Program-made: the position numbers and the translations under genes
Source of the DNA: Bacillus thuringiensis
GTDB taxonomy: Bacteria; Bacillota; Bacilli; Bacillales; Bacillaceae_G
Assembly: GCF_001182785.1 (NCBI RefSeq)
Contig: NZ_CP012101.1
Location: forward strand, 186,001-250,000
Direction: 5' to 3'
Length of the DNA stretch: 64,000 bases
Shown: one piece after another, positions 42,622 to 52,718 of the stretch
Position numbering within the stretch: position 1 is the first letter of the stretch
Layout: every line of letters starts with the position of its first letter
The notes under the pieces: generated by a model
What the model was told of the DNA's origin: nothing
The model's database searches: none
Seen by the model: the letters and a program-made list of their open reading frames with translations, nothing else

Positions 42622-44295
42622 CTACATCTTATCAATAATAATTTGTCTTTTATACCACTGATTTAATTTATCTTTAGCCGTGCCTGAAAGGCGTTTTGTT
42701 TTCTTATTATAGAACCTAGAAAGGGTAGGTTGTGATATACCTATTTCTTTTGAAAGATCTCTCATTGTAATATTTTTATTCACATGGAAGAATGATATTT
42801 TTTCTCTAATTGAATTTTCATACTCATCAACATCTAAATTATTATTTTCTATTTTCACAGGAGACTCTTCTTGTATGATATCTACTGTTTTTTTCTTCAC
42901 TATTTTTTCTATTGAATTCATTAATTCTTTCGGAGGTAAAATTATTATACCTAACTGAGCATAATAGTTCTTAAACCAATTCTTCTTTGTTAACACTTCC
43001 TCTTTTAAATCTTCACTGTACTCCCAATGTGATATTACCTTTTCCTTCTCTAAATCAATAAGAACATTTTCTAACTGTTCACGGATACGATTTGGCTTTT
43101 GATTTTGATTTATACCCATGACAGCCAGTAATCCCTTATCTCCTCCTATAGAGTAAGGCCTTTTTAAACTAGAGAACATTTGACGAATTCTCCATTGCCA
43201 AGTTAAATAACGAATCAATCTCTTATGATATTTATGTCTATAACTATTATATTCCAACGCTTTTTTTGATAACAGTGCCGTTGTACTACTAGAACCATAT
43301 AAATAACTTGATAAGAAGCTCCCTGGCTTAATCCTGCAAGATTCTATCCCCATATATTCGTTAGTGTTATTATCTCTCCAGAGTACCACAGAATCTAATA
43401 CAAAAAGCCTCTTAATAACTTCTCGCTTTACTTCATAATGTTTACCTGCTTCAGCTCGATCATTTAATACAACTACCTCATTATCATCATTTAAATAGAT
43501 AAAAATACTGGCTAAGGCAGCAATACGTTTGGCAACCTTTATTTTATCTTCTGCTCGATAATATTCTTTGTTATTAGCCTTTGCTTTAGGTATGCTACAC
43601 ATTTCTAATACCTGATTATATGAAAAGTCTATGAATTCATCAGGGGACTTTGCCTCATTTAGCCATTGGATAGTAATTGCATCTAGACAGTCAGCAGTTA
43701 AATCATCCATATTACTCATTACACCATCAACCAATGTATTCCAACGAGCAGCTTCTTCAATATTTATTAATCTTAAATCTTCATCTTTATGTGAAGAGAG
43801 TTGTGCAACTCCACTACTATCTTTCGTTTCAATTGGATAAGATTTCAACTTTGTATTTTCATCTTCTTCAAATTGATTCTTTGCTATGCCATCTCTTAAT
43901 TTATAATAAACCGCAGAATTATTCACTTCATAGTAATTCTCGTGCTCTAAACTTGTATTAGATTCCTTTAGTTCTTGCACGGTTTCATTGTTAGCTCTTG
44001 AAAACTCTTGTTCCACAAATAATCCTATCGCCACATCAATTTCAATTTGGTAAGCTTCTATGTTAGTGAATATTTCCAAAGAGGAGATTCCCTTTTTTTG
44101 TTGCTGTTCAAGCCACTGTACAAGCATTGAAAATGATGGGGAAAAATAGTCCGAAGTTACGATCCTACTAGTATCTTCTTTAACTTCTAAGTAATAAGCA
44201 TTCCATTTATACCACAATTGTTCATTATGTTTATAGATAGGTGCTGATATTACTAATGCATCTTTAAACAATTGTAGAACATTATCCATATACAT
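42622..44295 (-). CDS. Large HTH protein divergent from the iterons, possible replication factor
   Basis: The 557-aa protein has a variable acidic middle N-terminal part, a helical core (~190-400, with YRHKYHKRLIRYLTWQWRIRQ) and a C-terminal XRE-like HTH (ITMRDLSKEIGISQPTLSRF, residues ~510-530). It is transcribed away from the iteron cluster. It may be an initiator, a copy-number regulator or an accessory factor. AAGGAG lies four bases before ATG 44295 and ten before ATG 44289. No family is recognised with confidence. Confidence 0.55.
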   Translation of the reverse strand: MYMDNVLQLFKDALVISAPIYKHNEQLWYKWNAYYLEVKEDTSRIVTSDYFSPSFSMLVQWLEQQQKKGISSLEIFTNIEAYQIEIDVAIGLFVEQEFSRANNETVQELKESNTSLEHENYYEVNNSAVYYKLRDGIAKNQFEEDENTKLKSYPIETKDSSGVAQLSSHKDEDLRLINIEEAARWNTLVDGVMSNMDDLTADCLDAITIQWLNEAKSPDEFIDFSYNQVLEMCSIPKAKANNKEYYRAEDKIKVAKRIAALASIFIYLNDDNEVVVLNDRAEAGKHYEVKREVIKRLFVLDSVVLWRDNNTNEYMGIESCRIKPGSFLSSYLYGSSSTTALLSKKALEYNSYRHKYHKRLIRYLTWQWRIRQMFSSLKRPYSIGGDKGLLAVMGINQNQKPNRIREQLENVLIDLEKEKVISHWEYSEDLKEEVLTKKNWFKNYYAQLGIIILPPKELMNSIEKIVKKKTVDIIQEESPVKIENNNLDVDEYENSIREKISFFHVNKNITMRDLSKEIGISQPTLSRFYNKKTKRLSGTAKDKLNQWYKRQIIIDKM

Positions 44296-44530
44296 CCTTC
44301 TCCTTATTTAATTTACAATTGAGAATGATTTAAACTTAAATCTATATAGCCTTATGATGTTCCTATTCATGAAAATAAAAAAGAATACAGTAAGTTCTAT
44401 CCAACCATCCTTTAGTGATAATCTAGCACGTATGCTTCTAACCACTTCTTTTACTGATTATACAAGACTGTATCCATTTGGAAAAGGTAAGACGTTATAA
44501 GAAACCTAATATTTTTCAAGGAATTAGCTG

Positions 44531-45211
44531 AAACATGAAATTCTTTTGCGATATCATGTCCCTTTTGATTAAACATGAAAAAGCTAGGTTATTCATGTTT
44601 TAAAATTTCCCTTGTATATATGGTAATACTCATTAAAGTTTGCATACAAAGTGAAAATTCATAGCGGTATCATGTCCCTTTTGACTAAAACATGAAAAAA
44701 TCCAGCCTTAAATATTTCATGAAATTAAACTATATATTTTTTTCATAATCTTTTTTACCCTTGATATAAAAGGGTTTCTTCTATATTCAAGTTATGAAAC
44801 AAGAAAATTTATAGCGGTATCATGTCCCTTTCTTGTTTCATAAATTCTCCTAAACCCCTTATATACCATACATTTATACAACATCTTCTCAAATTTCAGG
44901 GAATTATAAAACATGAAAATTCATAGCGGTATCATGTCCCTTTCTGTTTGAAAAGATGAATCACCCCAAGCGGTATCACGTTCCTTTTATAAATACCAAA
45001 TTTCATATAAATCCCTTTAACATCAATGTTTATTGACGATTTTCATGTAAATTATAATAAATAGAAATATGAAAATCCACAGCCCTATCATGTCCCTTAT
45101 ATTTTTGTGAAAATAAGCTTCCAACCCCATTAGAACAACGTTTATTAGTATTTTACAACTCATTTTCTTATTTATTCGGAACATGAAAATCCATAGTGAT
45201 ATCATGTCCAT
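44531..45211. repeat. Seven iterons forming the putative replication origin
   Basis: A unit close to CATGAAAATTCATAGC then GGTATCATGTCCCTTT recurs at about 44531, 44651, 44795, 44910, 44955, 45067 and 45180. ATCATGTCC is the most constant part. The units are also partly symmetric (CATGA...TCATG). They fill the 1.1-kb gap between the two divergent large proteins, as in iteron-controlled theta replicons. Confidence 0.85.
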
Positions 45212-45391
45212 AAAAAAAATAGAACAAAACCCGAAACCCCTTGGTATGAAAGGGATTAACGTACATTTCATTTTTTCATGTTAGCTCTTAAAGGGGCCCA
45301 TTTCATCAACTTTTAATTTGCTATAATTAAAATCGGTATATTTTATATTGTACGGATATGTATATTTTAATTTGTATAGGAGGTGAAAAAG

Positions 45392-47083
45392 ATGAGCAAA
45401 TCATTTGTTATTCGTAATCAACGTAGTCTAGATGGACAATCTACTAATGCGGTTATAGTTACATTAAAATCTTGGCAAGCACTTGTTGATGCATTGGAAG
45501 GAAAATACTATAGCTATAAAGACACATACCTTGAAGATATTATTAATCAAATGTCGTATGAAGAACGTATTGCGGATATCGATGGATTTATTGCACAAGC
45601 AAAGCCATCTTTTTCACGTCATACTATTTCAAAGACAATGGAAAGAAAACATAAATTGTACGGTATTACAAATGCAGATCTTGAAGTATTCCTTTACCTT
45701 CATAAAAAATGCTATACGAATGGTATTATTCCAAACGTAACAGTACATATGCTTTGGGAAGACTATAAGCAATACAAAGAAGAATTGGCATGTATACAGC
45801 ATTCTCAATTCTATATTGCATTAAAAAAATTAAGCCTACATAACATTATTACGATTGAAAATGAATTAGATAGTCGATACACAATTAAAATAACTCATTT
45901 TATGAATGAAGAAACAGAAAAAGCAAATCCTTATGTTTACATTAGTCCTGTAGTCTTTACAAAAGCTTTCTTTGAACTTTCAGTAGCATCTAAGAAGCTA
46001 TTCTTAGATATTGCTATGCAACAGCATAGAGAAACTACATTAAAACGTTCTTTAGACAAACAGGATGAAAGAGGTAATAAGACTCACTTTGGTGGGATGT
46101 ACCGCTTTCTACATAAGAAGTATCCACATCAAATTCGTGCAGTTATGAAAGAACTAACGACTGTATTGCCTTGTACAGGAACTCCACTATTCAAAATCTG
46201 TAAACTACAAAAAGGGGTTCAAAACAAGAAAAAATACACGACTTTATTTTTATCTATTCATTCAGACTTCTTATGTGGAAAAGAATCAGGCGAACTACAG
46301 TATCGTGATCCTTTTACTCCAAAGGTTACGTATGCCCGTAAAGCCCGATTTATTGAATCTACACTACAAGAAATGCATATTGGGGAATTTACACGAGACA
46401 TGAATAAATTTATTCATGTACTTAAAAATACCTGTCATCGACAAATTCGTAGTGTAATACATAGTTTGCGTGACATGATTGATCGCACTGAAAAATATCC
46501 AAGTAAGTTAGTATATACACTGAAAAAATTATTGAATCAAACATCACAGTATCATATTCTTGATACCGCAGCTAAAGAAGGGGTTTATCCTCTTATTACA
46601 CAGCACGTACCAGCGAAACAAAAAGAACAAGCTATATTTGATTTCGGATTGCATTTCTCTATGTACTCTCGCCGAAGCATCAAGAAGCTGTTCCGTAAAA
46701 CATTTGAGTTATTAAAGAACAAATTTGCCGTACCTGTTACAGAGGAATCTTACCATCGTAATTATCTAAGATATCAAGAAGAAACATTATTTAGAAAATA
46801 CGCTTATGAACAAGGTGCAAATCTAAATGCTTATATGGCTTTAGAAATAGAAATGCGTGAACTTCTAAAAATAAAAGGACATAAGGAACGCTTTATTCCT
46901 AGCGATGTACGTGAATTGTTCATTGAAAAGATAGATAAATTACCAAAAGAAAAGCTAAGGGTAATTGAAGTACCTGGTAGCATAAATTTAATTACCTTTA
47001 TACGTGCCTTGGAACAGCTGATACGTGCTGGAATTCAAGTAACATCAACTGAACAGGTATTAAAAGTAATGGAAGAAATGTAA
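45392..47083 (+). CDS. Putative plasmid replication initiator
   Basis: AGGAGGTG six bases before ATG (45392) sets the start; a GTG nine bases earlier is in frame. The 563-aa protein is basic, with winged-helix-like stretches (YGITNADLEVFLYLHKKC; FYIALKKLSLHNIITIENEL). It has no helicase or ATPase motifs. It lies directly downstream of seven iterons and faces away from them, the usual position of a Rep gene in B. thuringiensis theta plasmids. Family assignment (for example to the ori44 or ori60 types) cannot be made here. Confidence 0.65.
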   Translation: MSKSFVIRNQRSLDGQSTNAVIVTLKSWQALVDALEGKYYSYKDTYLEDIINQMSYEERIADIDGFIAQAKPSFSRHTISKTMERKHKLYGITNADLEVFLYLHKKCYTNGIIPNVTVHMLWEDYKQYKEELACIQHSQFYIALKKLSLHNIITIENELDSRYTIKITHFMNEETEKANPYVYISPVVFTKAFFELSVASKKLFLDIAMQQHRETTLKRSLDKQDERGNKTHFGGMYRFLHKKYPHQIRAVMKELTTVLPCTGTPLFKICKLQKGVQNKKKYTTLFLSIHSDFLCGKESGELQYRDPFTPKVTYARKARFIESTLQEMHIGEFTRDMNKFIHVLKNTCHRQIRSVIHSLRDMIDRTEKYPSKLVYTLKKLLNQTSQYHILDTAAKEGVYPLITQHVPAKQKEQAIFDFGLHFSMYSRRSIKKLFRKTFELLKNKFAVPVTEESYHRNYLRYQEETLFRKYAYEQGANLNAYMALEIEMRELLKIKGHKERFIPSDVRELFIEKIDKLPKEKLRVIEVPGSINLITFIRALEQLIRAGIQVTSTEQVLKVMEEM

Positions 47084-47883
47084 TCATTTTCAGCTCTCTA
47101 TATTTGAAAAAAATCAAAGTAGAGGGCTATTCGTGTTGGCTCTATCATTCAAAGTCTTTCTATTAGATACATTTATATACTTTTCTAAAAGATTCTATTG
47201 AAAATAGAGTCTTTTTTTATGCACTTCTATACAATAAAAGTTATTCATCATTGTTAATTTCCACAATAGTAACTTGCAAAGGCATCCAATACCTATATGA
47301 ATAGAGACTTTACTCTACATAAAATCATAATAAAAATTAATTTTTTAGTGGATATGTTTATAAAAAGTATCAGTTGTGAATAAATATATCATACTATTGT
47401 TGCTATATAAGGGTTCTATAAGTAAATCTACTAAAATTCATCAAGTTTTATGTGATTAAATATGAATAACTGAATTAAGTGGATTAAATTATGATTATTG
47501 TGTATAGATTGTGTACAAATAACTACAAATTGGGGACAACTATCGAGAATATCTTCTTATTTACGGGTGAATAAATATACTTATCAATGAATTATTTTTC
47601 TTCATTTTTTATGTAGGAATAGTGGTAATATTTTATGATTTTATGTAGAAATGATAGTACAACAAAGTCTATCTTCACATTCCCATTACATACCATTTAT
47701 GATTTTTTACAGTAGGGCATGTTAAAAATACTGTCATAGCAAGCTTTATTCTATATTTTATGAACCTATATAAGTTTTATCTTTATATTTTAAATATATA
47801 TAAGATATATATTTATATAAGATTTTAAGAAGAGGGGGAATATTTTAGATAGGATGGGGACAACAAATATATTTTTATTTTAG
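47084..47883. other. Noncoding region downstream of rep gene
   Basis: A terminator lies at 47187-47218. The rest is AT-rich and has no gene I can support. Confidence 0.5.
47187..47218 (+). terminator. Terminator after the rep gene
   Basis: AAAAGATTCTATT pairs with AATAGAGTCTTTT, with seven T following. Confidence 0.8.
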
Positions 47884-48045
47884 GTAGCTGGTAAAAGTTA
47901 CGGAAAACAAACGGAAGTTGTACCGGGTTGGTTACGTGAACAAGAAGAACAGGGGGCAATGCAGCAATCACAACAAACTCAAAACGATGAATCCGAAGAC
48001 AATAAGAAACGTTTTGATGAAATATTAAAGGGGAGTAAGATATGA
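47884..48045 (+). pseudogene. Phage DnaD-like replication protein, C-terminal fragment
   Basis: The frame reads AGKSYGKQTEVVPGWLREQE and a Q-rich tail (QQSQQTQNDESEDNKKRFDE), the usual end of DnaD-type replisome organisers in Bacillus phages. No upstream part is present. Confidence 0.5.
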
Positions 48046-48203
48046 AAAATACAGGTGTTACAAGAAAAGTGGACGAGCTAGGGCGTGTAGTAATTCCGGT
48101 TGGGTTACGCAGAACTTTAGGGATTACTGAAGGTGCAACATTAGGTTTTCATGTTGAAGTGGAAAATGTTATTTTAAGAAAACATGAACATCATGCTTTG
48201 TAA
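48042..48203 (+). pseudogene. AbrB-like transition regulator, truncated
   Basis: MKNTGVTRKVDELGRVVIPV begins a typical AbrB SpoVT-type swapped-hairpin domain (53 aa). It ends early at HEHHAL; in the adjacent frame FVTG follows, the normal continuation, so a one-base shift near 48195 has removed the C-terminal half. The DNA-binding half is intact and could still be made. The start overlaps the DnaD fragment's stop. Confidence 0.7.
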
Positions 48204-48211
48204 CAGGTTAA

Positions 48212-48388
48212 GTTGCTCATATTGTAAAAAAAGTTATTTTCCATAGCCATGGATTTGATTCGGCTCATTGTCCAGGAGAAGCAGAAGGGAACACACATAA
48301 ATTCGCTTTAGAGCTAGGTGACATCTTGTACTACATTTCAATCTTAGCAACAAGATACCCAGAAAAATTTAGTCGAGAAGATAGTTAA
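48212..48388 (+). pseudogene. MazG-like pyrophosphohydrolase fragment
   Basis: The frame reads VAHIVKKVIFHSHGFDSAHC and later ALELGDILYYISILATRYPE, the core helices of phage MazG-like NTP pyrophosphohydrolases (ExxE and ELGD motifs partly kept). The N-terminus is missing. Confidence 0.55.
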
Positions 48389-48476
48389 AACGTACAGATG
48401 TGAAGTAAGAGCAAATTTTAATTTTATTAAAAAGAAGGAACGGAGGAATATGTAAAAGAGTTTGAAAGGTCCATAA

Positions 48477-48508
48477 AAAAAGAATTCAGTAAAACTCTGA
48501 ATTCTTTT
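48477..48508. terminator. Bidirectional terminator
   Basis: AAAAGAATTCAG pairs with CTGAATTCTTTT. It separates the phage fragments from the minus-strand membrane gene. Confidence 0.85.
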
Positions 48509-48517
48509 ACACGTATT

Positions 48518-48889
48518 TTATTTGTTAATCCATTTAGAAATAATAGGATAATGAAAGTCTTTGTCCTGTAACACATATAAAATTCCTTTTATAGGTCCGA
48601 AAATCAACAAAAGAAACAGTATTAGATATAAAGGAGCTGTTCTGAAAATACTCAAAGCGTTATTTGAAATTAGGTCTAAATTAGACAAAGATAACATTAA
48701 GATTCTGATTATGAAAAGATTCCAAATCACTGTAATTATCCAAATGGACAGTTGGTATAAAACAGCTTCAAGGATATTTTTTCGAATGTCTTGTGATTTG
48801 CATATGAAATAAAAAATCAATGGTATATAAAAAATTGTGACGCTAAAGAAAATAAGAATAAAAAAAGATAATAAGGTAAGAAAATGCAT
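48518..48889 (-). CDS. Polytopic membrane protein, unknown
   Basis: A 123-aa, very hydrophobic protein with three to four membrane helices (near residues 3-28, 45-68 and 85-106). Its size is like that of small immunity or stress membrane proteins, but there is no motif to support this. It has its own terminator and no clear operon partner. It may be a plasmid gene inserted in the decayed phage region. Confidence 0.5.
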   Translation of the reverse strand: MHFLTLLSFFILIFFSVTIFYIPLIFYFICKSQDIRKNILEAVLYQLSIWIITVIWNLFIIRILMLSLSNLDLISNNALSIFRTAPLYLILFLLLIFGPIKGILYVLQDKDFHYPIISKWINK

Positions 48890-49293
48890 AATTAATTTTA
48901 TATTATTTTCTTTTCTTGAGTTAGGATCATTAAGGTCCTTCTATATAAATAAAATTTGTTGTACCTATAAAAATATAAGCTGTAGGTAATTATAACATAA
49001 AAATTAATTGTAATAGAATACTACATCGACAAGAAAACGGTTCTGAAAGTGAAATTAGCTTAGGAGATTTAACTTATTTTAAAGACGATACTATTCGATC
49101 AAGGAGGTGTTTACTTTATCCGAGGTGATTCTATACAAAGTTTTAATAGCAGATGTTCTTAACTATCACGAAATATCAGTAAATCAAAAACGTGGGCACA
49201 TCAAAAAAGAGCATTATCGAAAGTGCTCTTAGAAAATACATTTTATATTCTGTTTTGAGCTACGATTTTAATATTCTCTGGTAGAATGATATC
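48890..49293. other. Relic-bearing noncoding DNA
   Basis: A short plus-strand frame (GSESEISLGDLTYFKDDTIR) ends quickly and looks like part of a lost phage gene. A hairpin lies at 49205-49230. Nothing intact is seen. Confidence 0.4.
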
Positions 49294-49491
49294 TTAAATT
49301 TTTTCTTTTAAATCTATTTGGAGCATTTCTTCAAGGTGTTCAAGTGAAACTTCAAAGTTTATATATTCCGCATTCGCAATGTTTAATAAAGAATAATTTT
49401 CATTTTTTTTAACAACAAGATATCGTGATTGTTCTGTTATTACTATACACCCTTGTTGAATTCCTAATTTGCGATTATCTTCAAAAGTCAT
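49294..49491 (-). CDS. Small hypothetical protein
   Basis: AGGAG eight bases before ATG (49491) gives 65 aa, MTFEDNRKLGIQQGCIVITE..., with alternating strands and a helical acidic end. The longer frame from a TTG at 49554 would start inside a terminator, so it is rejected. No family is recognised; similar small proteins occur near phage genes. Confidence 0.4.
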   Translation of the reverse strand: MTFEDNRKLGIQQGCIVITEQSRYLVVKKNENYSLLNIANAEYINFEVSLEHLEEMLQIDLKEKI

Positions 49492-49547
49492 AAATAAATC
49501 TCCTAACATTTTTATGTAAGAACTAAAATCAACAAAATCCTTATTTA

Positions 49548-49591
49548 AAAACAAGAAGCCCTAGAGTTAGGGCTCTAGGGCTTCTTGTTTT
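49548..49591. terminator. Strong hairpin terminator
   Basis: AACAAGAAGCCCTAGAG pairs with CTCTAGGGCTTCTTGTT, with A and T runs on the two sides. Confidence 0.85.
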
Positions 49592-49989
49592 GGTATTCTC
49601 ACATGGTTTCTCAAAAAGAATAGAACATACTGAAGATAACATGTGAATGTTTCATAAATGTATCGAAAAAGTGAACAAAATTGCTATTGCAGAAGAAGCA
49701 GAAATGAAGTTTCTAATATTTAAGTGTGCAAAAGGTATTATTTATAGTGTATAAAATGCACATGGGGCACCTAATCATTCTTTTACCGGAAGAAAAGAAT
49801 ATATTATGAACTTGGTTGAATGAAAAAATGAAAATTTTACTTTAAGCGAAGTTAATGAAATATATTTTGAAGGTTATATTAATGATTGTTATCTCGATGG
49901 ACACCTTAACTTTATAAAAGTCCTAGAAGAAAAACACGATTATGAGGAATAGTAAGTTATAAAAGTGAACAAAATCGTTATTTAAATAA

Positions 49990-50018
49990 AAGAAACCCCG
50001 ATTGTCTGCGGGGCTTCT
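49990..50018 (+). terminator. Terminator-like hairpin
   Basis: AGAAACCCCG pairs with CGGGGCTTCT around eight bases, with one mismatch. Confidence 0.55.
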
Positions 50019-50154
50019 AAGGGTAATCGTCAAGTAATGACGTACTCGACTAAATAACCATACCATGAATTTTTTGGTAGAAATACTGGTAAATGTGTCC
50101 ATGTGGGTAAGGTCATCATTTTGAACAAAAACGGTATTTTAATAGAAAAAATTT

Positions 50155-50192
50155 AAAAAGAAGGACCCACATTGAGGGGGTGGGTCCTTTTA
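50155..50192 (+). terminator. Terminator-like hairpin
   Basis: AAAGGACCCAC-type arm (AAGGACCCAC) pairs with GTGGGTCCTT, with T run. Confidence 0.8.
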
Positions 50193-50446
50193 ATAAGGCT
50201 AGGCATGTATACTAAACATATAGAGATTAACTATATATTACCAAAAGTGGATTGGGATTTCTATGTGTTAATTGTTGAGAAATATTTAATGGGAATTTCA
50301 TTTTATAAAAAAGAGAAGCGCTTGACCAAAGCGCTCCTCCTAATACGATGCTAATACAAAATACCTATCCGATTACAATGTATATGCGTTATTTATTCAA
50401 TGAGTGCTTTTATAATTAAAATTTGATTTTATAGAAAATCAACAAA

Positions 50447-50480
50447 ATAAAACGAGCACTTGTGCCAGAGTGCTCGTTTT
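50447..50480. terminator. Bidirectional terminator
   Basis: AAAACGAGCACT pairs with AGTGCTCGTTTT. Confidence 0.85.
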
Positions 50481-50705
50481 ATAAGATGACGTCATTCATT
50501 ATGTTATGTTTGTGAGTCATGAACAATTAAATGAGTCGAAAAGTAAGGTTCGAAATAGTGTATGTATCTGTTAATAAATAGGTGCTTGTACTAAAAAGCA
50601 GCTAGCAAAAGCTAACTGCTCAAAAACTTGTTGGAAGCTACCTAGGGAAGGTAGTCCAGTATTAGTATTGACAGGATATTGATTTTTATTCCGGGGGAGA
50701 GGAAA

Positions 50706-51008
50706 ATGTTAATTAAACCAGATAAACAGCATGTATCACGGTTTTGGATACCGATTGATTTAGGTTTTGCTCGCACACTAGAAATGGTGGAAGGTTTATA
50801 TATAGGGGAGCATAATGGAGTACATTTAGTAACTCATTTTAATGAGAAAACTTGTATGCATGTCGTATCGGAATTGACTACTGGATATGGGATAGCGAAC
50901 TCATTTGAAAAGTGGTTTGCGATTGAGAAAGCAAAATGCAGAATTGATACGAATAAAAAACGTGTTCAACTATGGATAAAAGGAACTAATGCAAATATGG
51001 AGAGTTAA
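50706..51008 (+). CDS. Small phage-type hypothetical protein
   Basis: GGGGGAGAGG just before ATG (50706) gives 100 aa, MLIKPDKQHVSRFWIPIDLG..., a compact alpha/beta protein without membrane helix. Similar in size and position to early-region proteins of B. cereus phages; no function can be stated. Confidence 0.5.
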   Translation: MLIKPDKQHVSRFWIPIDLGFARTLEMVEGLYIGEHNGVHLVTHFNEKTCMHVVSELTTGYGIANSFEKWFAIEKAKCRIDTNKKRVQLWIKGTNANMES

Positions 51009-51153
51009 ATGAATTAATTCCAACAAAATAATCCTTTTAAGTGGTATTTAAATATTTTTTGTAATTTTATAGCAAAAAATATTTTTATCGGAATTGGTAG
51101 GATGCCCTATTTTACTGTCGAAATGGTACATTAACAAGAAGGAGGCACAGTAT

Positions 51154-51300
51154 ATGCTATATCACTTAATAAAATTAGGGGAAACATTAGAATCTGAGGT
51201 AAAACAATCTAAAGGTAGATTATATTTTGATTCAGTTAATTTTGGAGTTTGGGTTTCAAAGAGCATTTTGTATATAAAAAATATCATAAAGATACTTTAA
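51154..51300 (+). CDS. Small hypothetical ORF, possibly a fragment
   Basis: AAGGAGG nine bases before ATG (51154) opens a 48-codon frame starting MLYHLIKLGETLESEVKQSK. The end (FGVWVSKSILYIKNIIKIL) looks as if a shift has changed it. The frame upstream to 51094 lacks a ribosome site. Confidence 0.4.
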   Translation: MLYHLIKLGETLESEVKQSKGRLYFDSVNFGVWVSKSILYIKNIIKIL

Positions 51301-51508
51301 TAGTAAATAAAATGAAGAAAAGTTATAAAGAAATAGACTATGCAAATAATTATAGATTTTACAAACTAATGTTCAGTATATTAAAAGTAATATAAGAGGA
51401 GGCAAATGAAGGAATAGAGGAAGTTAAAGCATAATAAATAATTAATTGAAGGGAAAGTAAGGAAATTATCTTGAGTAGAGGAATGGAGTACAGTCCGGCT
51501 AGAAAACT

Positions 51509-51567
51509 AGAGGACACCAATTTTTAGGACAGTAATAATGCTGTTTTAAGAAATGGTGTCCTCTTTC
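51509..51567 (+). terminator. Terminator-like hairpin with long loop
   Basis: AGAGGACACCA pairs exactly with TGGTGTCCTCT across a 34-base loop that itself can fold (AGGACAGTAATAATGCTGTTTT). Confidence 0.7.
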
Positions 51568-51592
51568 TTATTTTGTAAGGGAGATGGAGAAA

Positions 51593-51688
51593 ATGAAAGC
51601 ACTAAGAGATCCATTACGTGAATGGGGAAAACAAACTAAACAAACAAAGAAGAAAAAACAAAAGAGAATTTTAGCACGCGTAAAATAG
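51593..51688 (+). CDS. 31-aa basic peptide ORF
   Basis: GGGAGATGGAG before ATG opens MKALRDPLREWGKQTKQTKK... ending RILARVK. Such short lysine-rich ORFs occur in the late-regulation region of B. cereus phages, before the ArpU-like gene. Expression is not certain. Confidence 0.4.
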   Translation: MKALRDPLREWGKQTKQTKKKKQKRILARVK

Positions 51689-51765
51689 AGGACTTAATGG
51701 GGATACATAAAGCTTGTTATGAGCGTAGACGTGGAGCCTTAAGAAAATAAAAGGAGTGGTCTGAA

Positions 51766-51891
51766 ATGGCTAAGCAATTTGGAATGATACGTAAGGAAAT
51801 GAAAGTCACACCTTCTTATGAAATGAGAGAACATGGACCTCCATATGCAGTTGGCAAACCGTTAGAAAATGTAGGAATCTCTAATATTTAA
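51766..51891 (+). CDS. 41-aa phage-type ORF
   Basis: AAGGAGTGG before ATG (51766) opens MAKQFGMIRKEMKVTPSYEM and ends ENVGISNI. It lies between the basic peptide and the ArpU-like relic. No function is known. Confidence 0.4.
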   Translation: MAKQFGMIRKEMKVTPSYEMREHGPPYAVGKPLENVGISNI

Positions 51892-52165
51892 CAAAGCAAA
51901 CGTGAAGAATGGTTAGAGAAAATGGTATTTCGAGTTAAACAAGCATTAAGTCGATTTGGAAACAGTACAGCTGGGAAAAACCAGAGGGAAATTATAGTTA
52001 AACGATATTTAGAAGACGAAGGTGTATGTGATTATATGGTGTATAACGAAATTGGCATGATTGAGCGTACGTATCGACGTGTGAAAGCAAGGGCATTCTA
52101 TAAGCTTTTGCTCTTAGATTAGAAGTTTATGAGATAGAGAAGCAATACGGGGGTGATGACCTGTG
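51892..52165 (+). pseudogene. ArpU-family phage late regulator, truncated and shifted
   Basis: SKREEWLEKMVFRVKQALSR and KNQREIIVKRYLEDEGVCDYM are typical of ArpU-type late-gene regulators. The main frame ends early at KLLLLD (52122), while the next frame continues FALRLEVYEIEKQYGGDDL to 52165. The N-terminus is missing. It is inactive or nearly so. Confidence 0.65.
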
Positions 52166-52711
52166 AATTTTGCCCAGCCCATACGTGATCCAGAGCAAAT
52201 ACAACAAATCAAAGAATATTTAAAAGAAAAGAATATACGTAATTATATCTTGTTTGTAATGGGGACTAATACAGGCCTACGCATTAGTGATATTTTAAAG
52301 CTGAAGGTTGGAGTTTTAAAGGGAAGCCATATCTCAATGCGTGAAATGAAGACAGGTAAGCAGAAACGAATTCAGATTACTGGAGCATTAAGAAGAGAAT
52401 TGAAATGGTACATTGAAGAGATGGAAGATCATGAATATCTAATCAAGAGCAGACAAGGAAAGAATAGAACAATAGGAAGAAGTATGGTATATAAAATACT
52501 TAGTACTACAGCAGCAGAGTTTGACTTAAACGAGATTGGAACACATACACTACTAAAACATTCGGATACCATATGTACATGCAGACAAAAAATTATAGCC
52601 ATTACTAATGGAGATATTTAATCATTCAAGTCAACAAGTATCATATACAATATATAGGAGTAAACAAAGATGCAATGGACAAAGCAATGACTAGGTTTAA
52701 AATCTAATCAT
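52163..52711 (+). pseudogene. Phage tyrosine recombinase (XerC-like integrase), shifted
   Basis: From GTG 52163 the frame shows TGLRISDILKLKV with the first catalytic arginine and IGTHTL, the start of the HxxR box. A shift near 52570 breaks it; the adjacent frame reads YHMYMQTKNYSHY, a stop, and then KYHIQYIGVNKDAMDKAMTR, holding the tyrosine region. The H-T-L-L change and stops make it inactive. Confidence 0.75.
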
Positions 52712-52718
52712 TGCTTTT
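52680..52718 (+). terminator. Terminator after the integrase relic
   Basis: AAAGCAATGA pairs with TCATTGCTTT, with six T. Confidence 0.75.

Larger units (their letters stand above)
49592..50705. other. Decayed phage DNA with repeated terminators
   Basis: No intact gene. At 49824-49952 a frame reads NENFTLSEVNEIYFEGYIND and ends at 49952, a likely relic. Three terminator-like hairpins (49990-50018, 50155-50192, 50447-50480) each close what was once a small gene, as in the accessory regions of B. cereus phages. Confidence 0.5.

Noticed and set aside
44531..45211. Spaced repeats that might be CRISPR
   Set aside because: Spacing is irregular (40-145 bp), units are degenerate and no cas genes lie near; they fit iterons at a replication origin.
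45023..45271. 82-codon minus-strand frame in the origin
   Set aside because: It is formed by the iterons read in antisense; no ribosome site or domain.
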